A DNA stretch of 64,000 bases. It comes from Firmicutes bacterium HGW-Firmicutes-14 (lineage in GTDB: Bacteria > Bacillota > Thermincolia > Thermincolales > UBA2595). The stretch is from positions 1 to 64,000 of the forward strand of contig PHAB01000008.1 in the NCBI GenBank assembly GCA_002840275.1. The letters run 5' to 3'. This document shows positions 42,557 to 51,571 of this stretch, one piece after another. Made by a program: the position numbers and the translations under genes. The notes beneath the pieces were generated by a model. The model was not told the origin of the DNA and did not search any database. It saw only the letters and a program-made list of their open reading frames with translations. Position 1 is the stretch's first letter. Each line of letters starts with the position of its first letter.

Positions 42557-42859
42557 GTGGACAATAACCGCCAGGACGAAAAAAAATACCTGGCAAAGAA
42601 GATTGAAGAACTGGCTGTGGCTATGGAAAAGATGAAGCTTGCCGAATATGTGGAGCTTCTAAACCGGCCGGGCAGGATGTTTTACATTAACTTTTTTGCG
42701 GGGGTCGCCAGGGGGCTGGGCATGGCAGTGGGTTTCACCATCCTTGGCGCACTGGTTGTTTATACCCTGCAGAGGCTGCAGGTTCTTAACCTGCCTGTCA
42801 TCGGGGAGTTCATAGCCGATATTGTCAAAATCGTACAAAACAATCTGAGGATACAATAA
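42557..42859 (+). CDS. DUF5665-like small membrane protein
   Basis: A small protein of 100 aa. A charged helical N terminus (about 5-40: KKYLAKKIEELAVAMEKMKL) is followed by PGRMFYINFFAGVARGLGMA then VGFTILGALVVYTL, the Gly-rich TM segment typical of DUF5665, and an amphipathic tail. Function unknown. The start chosen is GTG 42557, 9 nt after GGGGGTG; the frame is open to 42488 but that part has no ribosome site. The nitroreductase gene follows after 16 nt. Confidence 0.72.
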   Translation: MDNNRQDEKKYLAKKIEELAVAMEKMKLAEYVELLNRPGRMFYINFFAGVARGLGMAVGFTILGALVVYTLQRLQVLNLPVIGEFIADIVKIVQNNLRIQ

Positions 42860-42875
42860 AAAGGAGAGGGGAATT

Positions 42876-43400
42876 ATGACCAAGGATGTTATCACTGCTA
42901 TTCTGGAGCGGCGAAGTGTCAGGAAGTTCAAGGCAGACCCTGTTCCCAGGGCGACGGTCGGCAGATTAATTGATGCGGCCAGATGGGCCCCCAGTGCGGG
43001 TAATGTTCAACCATGGCAATTTTATGTGGTTTATAATGAACAAAAAAAGGCTGAAATTGCTTCAGCTGCCTTTAACCAGAGCTTTGTAAAAGAAGCGCCG
43101 GTGGTTGTGGTTATCTGCACCCAGCCCGATATGTCTGCCGCCCGTTATAGGGAGAGGGGCCGTAACCTTTATGCTATCCAGGATGCTGCCGCAGCCACAC
43201 AGAATATCCTGCTGGCAGCTGAAGGTTATGGGCTGTCATCCTGCTGGGTCGGCGCTTTTAATGAGATACCGGTGATGGAGGCCTTAGAATTACCCAAGGG
43301 AACTATTCCGGCAGCCATTATTCCCATTGGCTTTGGGGAGAATGAAGAAGGGCCGCCTGCCCGGCGCCCGGTAGAAGAGATTGTCCATGTAATCGAATAA
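42876..43400 (+). CDS. Nitroreductase-family FMN oxidoreductase
   Basis: A 174-aa flavoprotein of the nitroreductase family. FMN contacts are seen in ERRSVRKFKADPV (about 10-22), WAPSAGNVQPWQFYV (about 42-56), AAAATQNILLAAEGYGLSSC then WVGAF (about 104-128), and GFGE near the C terminus. Members reduce nitro compounds, quinones or enones with NAD(P)H; the natural substrate is not evident. AGGAGAGGGG precedes the ATG. Confidence 0.9.
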   Translation: MTKDVITAILERRSVRKFKADPVPRATVGRLIDAARWAPSAGNVQPWQFYVVYNEQKKAEIASAAFNQSFVKEAPVVVVICTQPDMSAARYRERGRNLYAIQDAAAATQNILLAAEGYGLSSCWVGAFNEIPVMEALELPKGTIPAAIIPIGFGENEEGPPARRPVEEIVHVIE

Positions 43401-43456
43401 TGACATAATGAACCACCATGATATTCTTTAAATTGTACTACAGGAGGCGCTATCAT

Positions 43457-44155
43457 ATGGAAAGGGAACTACAGGAGAAATTGAGGCAGCGGTTACAGCA
43501 GGAAAAGAGGGAAATCCAGAAGAGGCTGACCCACATGGAGGAAGGGGCCATGGAGGCCCCGGTACAGGATTCAATAAGTGAACTGTCTATGTATGACAAC
43601 CATCCGGCCGATCTGGGAAGCGAGACATTTGAGCGAAGCAAGGACCTGGCCCTGAGGGATTCAGCAGAAAACGAACTGCGGAAAACAGAAGATGCCCTGG
43701 ACAGGATGGAAAAAGGCATCTACGGAATATGTGACACATGTGGCAGGGATATCCCTGCCGAAAGGCTGGAAGCTGTGCCGTCGACCACCATGTGCAGGGA
43801 TTGCCGGGAAACCCGGGAACAGTTACCTGACCGCCATCCCCGGCCTATAGAAGAAGATGTTATCTCTCCTCCCTTTGGGGGATTTATGCATGACGATTCA
43901 GAATTAGAACTGGGTGATGCGGAGGATGAAACCGGATTTGACGGTGAGGATACCTGGCAGTCAGTGGCCAGGTGGGGGACATCAGAAACACCCCAGGATA
44001 TAAGTGTACATGGAATAACTGATTGGGACCACATGTATGTGGATGCCGATGAAAACATTGGCACTGTTGAGAGGGTTGAACAGATACCATATGAAAGAAA
44101 CCCTGACGGGATGATTTACCAGGACTTTGACGGTGAAGACGACGAAACGGTATAG
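43457..44155 (+). CDS. TraR/DksA-type zinc-finger protein (YteA-like)
   Basis: A 232-aa protein similar to Bacillus YteA. An N-terminal coiled helix (about 1-40, Gln/Arg/Glu-rich) and LYD-type text (SMYDNHPADLGSETFERSK) lead to a C4 zinc finger (about 90-125) with CDTCGRDI and MCRDC. The C-terminal 100 residues are very acidic and end in DGEDDETV. YteA-type proteins are linked to sporulation in Firmicutes and may bind RNA polymerase through the secondary channel like DksA; this last point is inference. The start is ATG 43457 after AGGAGG; an in-frame ATG at 43418 has no ribosome site. Confidence 0.85.
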   Translation: MERELQEKLRQRLQQEKREIQKRLTHMEEGAMEAPVQDSISELSMYDNHPADLGSETFERSKDLALRDSAENELRKTEDALDRMEKGIYGICDTCGRDIPAERLEAVPSTTMCRDCRETREQLPDRHPRPIEEDVISPPFGGFMHDDSELELGDAEDETGFDGEDTWQSVARWGTSETPQDISVHGITDWDHMYVDADENIGTVERVEQIPYERNPDGMIYQDFDGEDDETV

Positions 44156-44167
44156 CTGTCCTCTGAC

Positions 44168-44197
44168 TTGAAACCCTGATAAAAGGTGTGATAAAAT
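44168..44197 (+). promoter_or_regulatory. Putative sigma-A promoter of lspA
   Basis: TTGAAA (44168-44173), an 18-nt spacer and TAAAAT (44192-44197) lie about 35 nt before the lspA start. Confidence 0.5.
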
Positions 44198-44232
44198 TAA
44201 GCAGCAGATACGTGTGAAACGGAGGCGGCTTG

Positions 44233-44712
44233 TTGTTGAAATTTATCCTTCTGGCCCTGGGCCTTTTGGCTGTTGACCAGGGGTCAAAGTGGCTGGTGCA
44301 AAACAGAATGTCCCCGGGAGAATCAATAGCGGTTATTGATCCTGTGTTTTACCTGACATATGTAAGGAATCCGGGAGCGGCTTTTGGTATGCTGCCTTAT
44401 ATGACTGTTTTTTTTGTTATCATAGCGGTTGTGGTTATAGTCGGCATAATTGTATTTGCCAGACAGATCGCCAGGGGGAGGTTCCTGCTAAAGACAGGAC
44501 TTGCCCTTCAGGTTGGCGGGGCGATGGGAAACCTGACAGACCGCCTGAGGTTTGGCCATGTCATCGATTTTTTTGATTTCCGGGTTTGGCCTGTCTTCAA
44601 TATGGCTGATATTGGAATAGTCCTAGGAGTGGGAATACTGTTTATCGAACTGTTGAAAAGTGACAGCGACTTCTCACAGGATGCCCCGGCCGGCGGGAAG
44701 GAAAAACCATGA
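44233..44712 (+). CDS. lspA: Lipoprotein signal peptidase II
   Basis: An integral membrane aspartyl protease of 159 aa that cleaves signal peptides of lipid-modified prolipoproteins. Four TM helices are visible (about 2-18, 57-80, 89-107 and 122-145). Conserved text includes DQGSKWLV, YVRNPGAAFGML, and the two catalytic-Asp regions NLTDRLRFGHVIDFFDF and VFNMADIGI. Three TTG codons in a row (44230, 44233, 44236) could start it; 44233 has the best distance (7 nt) from GGAGG. It overlaps the RluD-like gene by 4 nt. Confidence 0.94.
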   Translation: MLKFILLALGLLAVDQGSKWLVQNRMSPGESIAVIDPVFYLTYVRNPGAAFGMLPYMTVFFVIIAVVVIVGIIVFARQIARGRFLLKTGLALQVGGAMGNLTDRLRFGHVIDFFDFRVWPVFNMADIGIVLGVGILFIELLKSDSDFSQDAPAGGKEKP

Positions 44713-45647
44713 ATGGGGTTACCACTGCTGTAGAACATATCGTTGAGGGAGACCGGGCCGGAATCCGGCTCGATGTGGTTCTAAGCAGCCTGAACCCGGA
44801 ATTGACCCGTTCCAGGTTACAAAAACTTATCGGTACAGGAGAGATTCTTGTCAATGGGGAGCAGTCTAAAGCCAACTACCGGGTGAAGGAAGGAGACCAT
44901 ATAACCCTCAGAATCCCCGAACCGGAAGCCCTCGAAATTAAGGGTGAGGAAATTCCCCTGGACATAATATTTGAGGACAGGGATATCCTGGTGGTTAATA
45001 AACCCCAGGGGATGGTGGTTCACCCTGCGGCAGGGAATTATTCCGGCACTCTGGTCAATGCCCTGGTTGAGCATTGTGAAGACTTGTCGGGAATTAACGG
45101 TGTCATCAGGCCCGGGATAGTGCACAGGATTGATAAAGATACTTCAGGGCTTCTGGTAGTGGCCAAAAATGACAGGGCCCACCTGGGATTGGCAAATCAG
45201 ATAAAGGACCACAGGGTCAACCGGAGGTATTTGGCTTTAGTTCATGGAAATATTCAGGAACCCAGGGGTATAATAGAAGCCCCCATTGGCCGGGACCCCA
45301 AAGACCGGAAGAAGATGGCTGTGGTTACCCGCAATTCCAAACCGGCCCTGACAAGATACCGGGTCATGGAGAGGTTCGGTGATTATACCCTTATTGAATG
45401 TGAACTTGAAACGGGCCGGACCCACCAGATCAGGGTGCATTTGGCATTCCTGGGGCATCCTGTAGCCGGGGACCCGGTTTATGGACCAAAGAAGAATCCC
45501 CTGAATCTGAAAGGGCAGGCCCTGCACGCTTACCAACTGGAATTTGAACACCCGGTTACAGGCGAATTTATGGAATTCAGGGCTGACCTGCCGCCTGGAT
45601 TGGCGAAGATTATTGATCAAATGAGGGGGAAAGACCGGCAGCCATAA
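44709..45647 (+). CDS. RluD-family pseudouridine synthase (YlyB)
   Basis: A 312-aa pseudouridine synthase. The N-terminal S4 domain (about 19-75) has RLDVVLSSLNPELTRSRLQK and ILVNGE. The catalytic domain has IVHRIDKDTSGLLVVAKND (about 137-155) with the catalytic Asp in HRIDKDTSG, GRTHQIRVHLAFLGHP and GDPVYG. The target uridines (23S rRNA in RluD) cannot be read from the sequence. The gene order lspA-ylyB-(...)-pyrR is the usual Firmicutes order, interrupted here by the ablAB unit. Confidence 0.92.
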   Translation: MNGVTTAVEHIVEGDRAGIRLDVVLSSLNPELTRSRLQKLIGTGEILVNGEQSKANYRVKEGDHITLRIPEPEALEIKGEEIPLDIIFEDRDILVVNKPQGMVVHPAAGNYSGTLVNALVEHCEDLSGINGVIRPGIVHRIDKDTSGLLVVAKNDRAHLGLANQIKDHRVNRRYLALVHGNIQEPRGIIEAPIGRDPKDRKKMAVVTRNSKPALTRYRVMERFGDYTLIECELETGRTHQIRVHLAFLGHPVAGDPVYGPKKNPLNLKGQALHAYQLEFEHPVTGEFMEFRADLPPGLAKIIDQMRGKDRQP

Positions 45648-45697
45648 AAACAAGTGAAAGCACGTCGATGCGGCAAACCTGCGGCTGTTACAGCGAT

Positions 45698-45726
45698 TTG
45701 ACATTCCGGCGGTTCTATGGTAAAAT
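45698..45726 (+). promoter_or_regulatory. Strong sigma-A promoter of the ablA leader RNA
   Basis: A perfect TTGACA (45698-45703), a 17-nt spacer and TAAAAT (45721-45726). The predicted start is near 45733, some 370 nt before the ablA start codon. Confidence 0.85.
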
Positions 45727-45732
45727 ATAGAT

Positions 45733-46058
45733 GTTAAAATTCAGGGTGAAGTAAATTCAGGCAGTAGGTCATGGTTCGAGCGGTTTTACGCCGAGGGGTT
45801 CCTCCTGAAGTGGATTGCCGTAAGGGTTATATTGGACTGGTGGACACGGTATTGATATGGGTTCAACATATCCAGCCAAAATCTGAATGGAAAAACCCGT
45901 TTAAGGGAACTGGGGCTTTCCTTTAGTTCTGTCCCCCAGAATGGACAGGGCTGAGGATAAATCGACAGCCGGTTTAGGGCGAGTCTTTAGTGGCGAAACC
46001 CGGGCACTCTAACTCTCTTTCGACACAATCGAAAGAGAATTAGAAGGTCCGGTTTTTT
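45733..46058 (+). ncRNA. Unassigned structured leader RNA upstream of ablAB
   Basis: A long non-coding stretch between a strong promoter and a terminator. Helices visible by eye are TTCAGG with CCTGAA (45756-45761 and 45804-45809), ATTCAG with CTGAAT (45739-45744 and 45883-45888), GATATG with CATATC (45854-45859 and 45867-45872), GGGAACT with AGTTCT (45905-45911 and 45925-45930) and CTGTCC with GGACAG (45929-45934 and 45943-45948). I could not match the lysine, c-di-AMP, cobalamin, guanidine, 6S, RNase P or tmRNA consensus. It may be a riboswitch for ablAB or an independent RNA. Confidence 0.6.
46000..46058 (+). terminator. Terminator at the end of the ablA leader RNA
   Basis: A 15-bp stem with one mismatch (46009-46023 with 46029-46043, loop CACAA) is extended by CCGG with CCGG (46000-46003 and 46049-46052) and followed by six T residues at 46053-46058. 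It stands 43 nt before the ablA start, the position expected for premature-termination control. Confidence 0.75.
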
Positions 46059-46101
46059 ATTTCCATAGGAGAAGAAAGAGAGGAATTGGAGGAGGAATGC
46101 A

Positions 46102-47376
46102 ATGTTAGGCAACTATAAGAATTTTAAACTATGGAAAGATGTAAAACCTGACCAGTGGAATGATTGGAAATGGCAGATGGCAAACCGTATCACAACGGTT
46201 GAGGACCTGAAGTCGGTGGTAAATCTTACAGAGAAGGAAAAGACTGGAATCAGTGAATGTCTGAAGTCCCTTAGAATGGCTGTCACACCTTATTACGCAA
46301 GCCTTATTGATGCTGAAAATCCTGATTGTCCTATCAGAAAACAGGCTGTTCCCACTGCTTTTGAATTGAAAACTGCCTCATATGACATGGAAGACCCCCT
46401 GAGTGAGGAAAAAGATTCCCCTGTGCCGGGAATTACCCATAGATATCCAGACAGAGTTCTTTTCCTGATAACAGACCAATGCTCCATGTATTGCAGGCAC
46501 TGCACCAGGAGACGGATGGCGGGAAATACCGACAGGACACTTCCCAAGAAATACATAGACAGAGCGATGAATTACATTAAGAATAATTCCAGGGTGCGTG
46601 ATGTCCTTATTTCCGGAGGGGACAGCCTCTGTGTTCCGGACGAAACATTAGAATATATACTGGGCAGCCTCAGGCGCATCAAGCATATAGAAATCGTCAG
46701 AATGGGGTCCAGGACGCCGGTTGTACTGCCTCAGCGGATAACAGAAGATCTGTGCAGGATTATTAAAAAATACCATCCCCTTTGGATCAATACTCATTTC
46801 AACCATCCCAGGGAAATTACCGATGAAGCAAAAAATGCATGTTCCAGGCTGTGTGACGCCGGGGTGCCCCTGGGCAACCAGACAGTATTGCTGAAGGGGG
46901 TTAATGACTGCCCCAACATCATGAAAAAACTATTCCAAAAACTGCTGAAGATAAGGGTTAGGCCCTATTACCTTTACCAGTGTGACATGGCCCGCGGCAT
47001 AGAACACTTTCGTACTCCCGTTTCAAAAGGAATCGAAATAATGGAACTGCTCAGGGGTCACACCTCAGGCCTGGCAGTGCCCACTTACGTAATCGACGCA
47101 CCGGGGGGCGGCGGGAAAATTCCTGTGGGGCCGCAATATCTTCTGTCCCAGACGACAAACAAGGTTATCCTGCGTAATTATGAAGGAGTTATCTGTGCTT
47201 ACCGCGAACCTGATGACCAGGTCTCAGGATGCAACGAATGCGGTGAATGCGGGAAAGGGAACATCAAGTCAAAAGACGGCCTTGCCCGGTTGATAAATGA
47301 AGAGAAAGTCAGTCTTGTCCCCAGGGATAATGCCCGGGTGAAACGGCGTGAAGGTTATGGTGAGACAGTATCATGA
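46102..47376 (+). CDS. ablA: Lysine 2,3-aminomutase (KamA family)
   Basis: A radical-SAM, PLP-dependent enzyme of 424 aa that converts L-lysine to beta-lysine. The 4Fe-4S site is CSMYCRHCTRR (about 130-140), where the Cys-x3-Cys-x2-Cys order is exact. The following GGDSLCVPDETLEYIL, NTHFNHPREIT and YYLYQCDMARGIEHF are family text. The PLP Lys region is near PGGGGKIPVGP (about 333-343). The C-terminal Zn ligands are in CNECGECGKG. It is followed by an acetyltransferase gene with an ATGA overlap, so the pair matches ablA-ablB, which makes the osmolyte N-epsilon-acetyl-beta-lysine. AATTGGAGGAGG precedes the ATG. Confidence 0.92.
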   Translation: MLGNYKNFKLWKDVKPDQWNDWKWQMANRITTVEDLKSVVNLTEKEKTGISECLKSLRMAVTPYYASLIDAENPDCPIRKQAVPTAFELKTASYDMEDPLSEEKDSPVPGITHRYPDRVLFLITDQCSMYCRHCTRRRMAGNTDRTLPKKYIDRAMNYIKNNSRVRDVLISGGDSLCVPDETLEYILGSLRRIKHIEIVRMGSRTPVVLPQRITEDLCRIIKKYHPLWINTHFNHPREITDEAKNACSRLCDAGVPLGNQTVLLKGVNDCPNIMKKLFQKLLKIRVRPYYLYQCDMARGIEHFRTPVSKGIEIMELLRGHTSGLAVPTYVIDAPGGGGKIPVGPQYLLSQTTNKVILRNYEGVICAYREPDDQVSGCNECGECGKGNIKSKDGLARLINEEKVSLVPRDNARVKRREGYGETVS

Positions 47377-48290
47377 TGGAAGGAATCAGTAAACCGGTTG
47401 ATTATGGGGAAATCATTGAATGTTCTTCACCGGATTTTAGGGCCGAAATTCTCGCCGACCGGCGAAATGAGCGGATCAGGGTCCTTAATTACCTGGCCGG
47501 GGACATGTCTTCCCTGGCTGCTTACCTGGACAGGACTGCAATACAGAATCATGCGGGGAAGGTGATAATTTATGCCTTCCAGTCAGACTGGGCTGAACTG
47601 CTGGGTATGGGTTTCAGGCTTGAAGGCGTTCTCGGGGCTTATTACCGGGGTGAACCGGCCTTTTGTATGAGCCGGTTTTTGGACCCCGGCAGGGCTGTCA
47701 GCACCTGTTTTGTTGATGAGGACCATATCCTCAGAGATATTTACAAAAAGGCCCCAAAAAGATCCGGCCTTAATACCCCTTCCCCCAACCATGAGAGCCG
47801 GTATAACCTCCGGTTGCTGAGGGAAGAAGATGCCGGTTCAGTTGCAAAAATATTTACCCGGGTTTTTAAGACTTATCCCAGTCCGGTTGAAGATATAGAT
47901 TACATTAAAAGCCTTGTTTCTGACAATGATTATATCATGATGGTAGCTGAAAAAGGAGATGAGATTGCCGGAATAATTTCTGCCGAGATCGATGCCAACC
48001 ATCTTGCCGCTGAGATTACCGACTGCTTAACTTTACCGGAACACAGGGGACAGGGGATAATGGGGCTTCTTATCGATAATATTGAAAAGGAATTGGCAGG
48101 AAGAGACCTGGGCACCTTTTACAGCCTTGCCCGGGCCGGTATACCTGCCATTAATGCGGTCTTCCGTAACAGGGGTTACTTGTACAGGGGCAGGCTGGTC
48201 AATAACTGCAATATCGGCGGAAGGTTTGAAAATATGAATATGTGGGAAAAGCCGGTATCCTTTGAGGGGGAAAAAAACAGGAGCAGCTGA
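47373..48290 (+). CDS. ablB: Beta-lysine N6-acetyltransferase (AblB)
   Basis: A GNAT-type acetyltransferase of 305 aa that completes N-epsilon-acetyl-beta-lysine synthesis. The C-terminal half (about 148-285) carries the fold: YNLRLLREEDAGSVAKIFTR, AGIISAEIDANHLAAEITDC and the acetyl-CoA loop LPEHRGQGIMGLLID. The N-terminal half (about 1-140) matches the AblB family, with LGMGFRLEGVLGAYYRGEPA. It is coupled to ablA (ATGATG overlap) and is followed at once by a terminator, so the transcript is only these two genes plus the leader RNA. Confidence 0.9.
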   Translation: MMEGISKPVDYGEIIECSSPDFRAEILADRRNERIRVLNYLAGDMSSLAAYLDRTAIQNHAGKVIIYAFQSDWAELLGMGFRLEGVLGAYYRGEPAFCMSRFLDPGRAVSTCFVDEDHILRDIYKKAPKRSGLNTPSPNHESRYNLRLLREEDAGSVAKIFTRVFKTYPSPVEDIDYIKSLVSDNDYIMMVAEKGDEIAGIISAEIDANHLAAEITDCLTLPEHRGQGIMGLLIDNIEKELAGRDLGTFYSLARAGIPAINAVFRNRGYLYRGRLVNNCNIGGRFENMNMWEKPVSFEGEKNRSS

Positions 48291-48307
48291 GTCAGGCTGC
48301 TCCTTTT
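48280..48307 (+). terminator. Terminator of ablAB
   Basis: GGAGCAGC (48280-48287) and GCTGCTCC (48296-48303) with an 8-nt loop, then TTTT. It overlaps the ablB stop codon. The stretch from 48308 to the pyr promoter holds only two small hairpins (GTAGAG with CTCTAC near 48312-48336, GATTGAA with TTCAATC near 48371-48391). Confidence 0.85.
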
Positions 48308-48460
48308 CGGGTAGAGACGTTGGGGCTTTCTCTACGAAATACAATACAAAACAAAGGGTAAGCAAAAAAGATTGAAGGGTAAATTCAATCATAAACACCT
48401 TTCATTTACTGATACGCGCAGCGGCTAATTTTTGAGGGGGTGGCAAAAAAATAATTTAGA

Positions 48461-48489
48461 TTGACTTTCCCATACCTGTCTGGTAAACT
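48461..48489 (+). promoter_or_regulatory. Sigma-A promoter of the pyr operon
   Basis: TTGACT (48461-48466), a 17-nt spacer and TAAACT (48484-48489), upstream of the first PyrR attenuator. Confidence 0.75.
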
Positions 48490-48505
48490 GAATAAAAATA
48501 CGTCC

Positions 48506-48596
48506 TTTAAATTAGTCCGAGAGGCTAGTAAGGAAAATATAGTTTTACATTTTTAGGTAAACTATGCCTGCTTGCGCCTCTGTGAGCAGGCTTTTC
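48506..48596 (+). promoter_or_regulatory. PyrR-dependent attenuator 1 (before pyrR)
   Basis: The PyrR-binding loop reads AGTCCGAGAGGCTAG (about 48523-48537), matching the ARUCCnGnGAGGYU consensus. An antiterminator ATAGTTTTAC with GTAAACTAT (about 48539-48565) overlaps the terminator GCCTGCT with AGCAGGC (48566-48572 and 48585-48591) plus TTTT. UMP-bound PyrR would stabilise the binding loop and favour termination. Confidence 0.85.
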
Positions 48597-48623
48597 TAAT
48601 GTATATGGTTAGGTGGTGGATAA

Positions 48624-49171
<548 letters not shown>

Positions 49172-49172
<1 letters not shown>

Positions 49173-49270
49173 CCCTTTAAATTGGTCCTGTGAGGCCGAT
49201 AAGGGCAGGTAGGCAGGTTATGCATTTACCTCCTTATTGGCACTATGGCGCCGGTAAGGAGTTTTTAATT
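49172..49270 (+). promoter_or_regulatory. PyrR-dependent attenuator 2 (between pyrR and pyrB)
   Basis: The binding loop TTGGTCCTGTGAGGCCG (about 49184-49200), within the stem CCCTTT/AAGGG, matches the PyrR consensus. The terminator CTCCTTA (49230-49236) with TAAGGAG (49255-49261) and inner GGC/GCC pairs ends in TTTTT. No uracil permease gene lies in between, so only two attenuators serve the operon. Confidence 0.85.
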
Positions 49271-49309
49271 ACCTGGAAGGAGATTCCTTGATATAAAGGA
49301 GGGACAGTG

Positions 49310-50251
49310 ATGGGGCTGAAACACAAAGACCTCTTGGGTATCCAAGACCTTTCGTCGGAGGAGATCCGGCTTATTCTGGAGACTGCTGAACCAATGAAAG
49401 ATATTATCAGGAGGCAGATCAAAAAAGTTCCTACATTGCGAGGGAAGGCAGTAATAAACCTCTTTTATGAACCCAGCACCAGGACCAGGACTTCATTTGA
49501 GCTGGCAGGCAAGTATATGAGTGCTGACACCATCAATATCAGTACATCTACCAGCAGTGTAGTTAAAGGAGAGTCCCTCAGGGACACTGCCAAGACCCTG
49601 GAAGTGATGGGTGCTGATATAGTGATTATCAGGCACTCTGCGGCCGGGGCGCCTCATATTTTAAGCAAGTATATTTCGGCATCGGTAATCAATGCCGGTG
49701 ACGGCTTCCATGAACACCCCACCCAGGCTCTCCTGGACATGTTCACCATTAAGGAGAAAAAGGGGCGGATAGATGGGCTAAAGGTTGCTGTCGTGGGAGA
49801 CATCCTGCATAGCCGGGTGGCCCGGTCCAATATCTGGGGATTCACTAAGATGGGTGCTGAGGTAAGGGTTATCGGACCATCTACCCTGTTACCGCCTGGT
49901 ATCGAGAAACTGGGTGTGACACCATACACCTCCATCGAAGAAGGATTATCCGGTGTGGATGTTATTATGGTCCTGCGCATCCAGCTGGAGAGACAGCAGA
50001 AAGGACTGTTCCCGACCATCAGGGAATATGCCAGGCTGTTCGGCGTAACCCCGGAAAGAGCCGGACTTGCCCGGCCTGATGCCCTGATCATGCACCCCGG
50101 CCCGATGAACAGGGGAGTTGAGATATCCCCTGAGGTGGCTGACAGCATGCAGTCGGTAATTAATGAACAGGTGACCAACGGAGTAGCCGTCAGGATGGCG
50201 CTTCTGTATCTTTTGGCAGGAGGAGGCAGCCCGCATGAAATTATTGATTAA
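49310..50251 (+). CDS. pyrB: Aspartate carbamoyltransferase, catalytic chain
   Basis: Makes carbamoyl-aspartate from carbamoyl phosphate and aspartate; about 313 aa. The carbamoyl-phosphate loop [15 protein letters not shown] (about 52-66), the 80s-type loop [13 protein letters not shown] and HPTQALLDM (about 137-145) are all intact. ATG 49310 lies 6 nt after AAGGAGGG; the adjacent GTG 49307 is less likely. No pyrI regulatory chain is seen, as usual in Firmicutes. It overlaps pyrC by 17 nt. Confidence 0.96.
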   Translation: MGLKHKDLLGIQDLSSEEIRLILETAEPMKDIIRRQIKKVPTLRGKAVINLFYEPSTRTRTSFELAGKYMSADTINISTSTSSVVKGESLRDTAKTLEVMGADIVIIRHSAAGAPHILSKYISASVINAGDGFHEHPTQALLDMFTIKEKKGRIDGLKVAVVGDILHSRVARSNIWGFTKMGAEVRVIGPSTLLPPGIEKLGVTPYTSIEEGLSGVDVIMVLRIQLERQQKGLFPTIREYARLFGVTPERAGLARPDALIMHPGPMNRGVEISPEVADSMQSVINEQVTNGVAVRMALLYLLAGGGSPHEIID

Positions 50252-51569
50252 GGGAGGCAGGGTTGTAGACCCGGCCGCCGGGATTAACGGGGAAAACGAC
50301 ATACTGGTGGAAGACGGGAAGATTTCTGCAGTGGGAAATAACCTCAGTGTCAGTGGAACAGCCGGGGGAGCGGAAACAATTGATGCTGCCGGTAAACTGG
50401 TCCTGCCAGGGCTCATTGATATGCATGTCCACCTGAGAGAGCCTGGATTTGAGGCGAAAGAAACCATAGCAACCGGTACCAGGGCTGCGGCCATGGGAGG
50501 CTTTACCGGTGTGGCGTGTATGCCCAATACAAACCCTGTCATTGACAGCCGGGCGCTGGTCGAATTTATAAATTCCAGGGCGGCTTCTGAGGGACTGGTT
50601 AATGTTTACCCCATAGGAGCTGTCACCAAGGGTTCCAAAGGTGAAGAACTGGCGGAAATCGGGGATATGAAACTGGCCGGTGCTGTCGGCATCTCAGATG
50701 ACGGACACCCGGTGATGAATGCTCAGCTGATGAGACTGGCTATGGAATATGCAGGGATGTTCGGCCTGCCGGTTATTTCCCACTGTGAGGATCTTAACCT
50801 GGTAGCAGACGGGGTAATGCACGAAGGATACCAGTCTACGGTATATGGATTAAAGGGTATTACCCGGGCTGCAGAAGAGACTATGGTGGCCAGGGATATA
50901 ATTCTGGCTGAACTGACAGGGGCAAGGCTTCATATAGCCCATATAAGCACGGCCGGGTCTGTGGACCTGGTCAGGATGGCCAAAAAGAGGGGGTTAAACA
51001 TCACCGCCGAGGCAACCCCTCACCACTTCAGTCTTACTGATGAAGCTGTGGGGAATTATGATACCGCAACCAAGGTAAACCCGCCCCTGAGAGGGGAGGA
51101 GGATGTGGAGGCTGTCCGGGAAGGCCTGCGCGACGGGACGATAGATGTAATTGCCACTGACCATGCCCCCCACGCTGTTGAGGAAAAGGATGTGGAATTC
51201 AATTATGCCCCGTTCGGGATAGTAGGCCTGGAAACTGCGGTGGGGTTGTCCTTCAGGGAATTGGTCGAACCGGGAATACTAACGGTGGAAGACCTGGTGA
51301 TGAAGATGAGTGTTAACCCTGCCAGGATTCTTGGCCTGGTCAAAGGCACCCTGAAACCGGGGGCTGATGCGGATATTACAATAATAGACCCGGATCTGAA
51401 AGAGAAAGTGGATATTAGCAGGTTTGAGACCAAGGGAAAGAATTCGCCCTTTGGCGGCTGGGAGCTTAAAGGCCTGCCGGTGGCGACAATTGTCGGTGGA
51501 AGAGTAGTAATGAGGGACCGGCGGCTGTGGCAGGAAAATGATAAAATACGAAATACTTCGGGGGGATAG
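50235..51569 (+). CDS. pyrC: Dihydroorotase
   Basis: A zinc amidohydrolase of 444 aa (class I dihydroorotase) that cyclises carbamoyl-aspartate. Metal motifs: [10 protein letters not shown] (about 60-69), the DDG region ISDDGHPV (about 154-161), [19 protein letters not shown] and the catalytic [10 protein letters not shown] (about 309-318). The start ATG 50235 lies inside the end of pyrB, with AGGAGGAGG before it. It is co-transcribed with carA (2-nt gap). Confidence 0.95.
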   Translation: MKLLIKGGRVVDPAAGINGENDILVEDGKISAVGNNLSVSGTAGGAETIDAAGKLVLPGLIDMHVHLREPGFEAKETIATGTRAAAMGGFTGVACMPNTNPVIDSRALVEFINSRAASEGLVNVYPIGAVTKGSKGEELAEIGDMKLAGAVGISDDGHPVMNAQLMRLAMEYAGMFGLPVISHCEDLNLVADGVMHEGYQSTVYGLKGITRAAEETMVARDIILAELTGARLHIAHISTAGSVDLVRMAKKRGLNITAEATPHHFSLTDEAVGNYDTATKVNPPLRGEEDVEAVREGLRDGTIDVIATDHAPHAVEEKDVEFNYAPFGIVGLETAVGLSFRELVEPGILTVEDLVMKMSVNPARILGLVKGTLKPGADADITIIDPDLKEKVDISRFETKGKNSPFGGWELKGLPVATIVGGRVVMRDRRLWQENDKIRNTSGG

Positions 51570-51571
51570 GC

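Noticed and set aside
45733-46058. Lysine, ydaO/c-di-AMP, cobalamin, guanidine riboswitch; 6S RNA; RNase P RNA; tmRNA
   Set aside because: None of the consensus blocks I know for these RNAs could be found, so no family was assigned.
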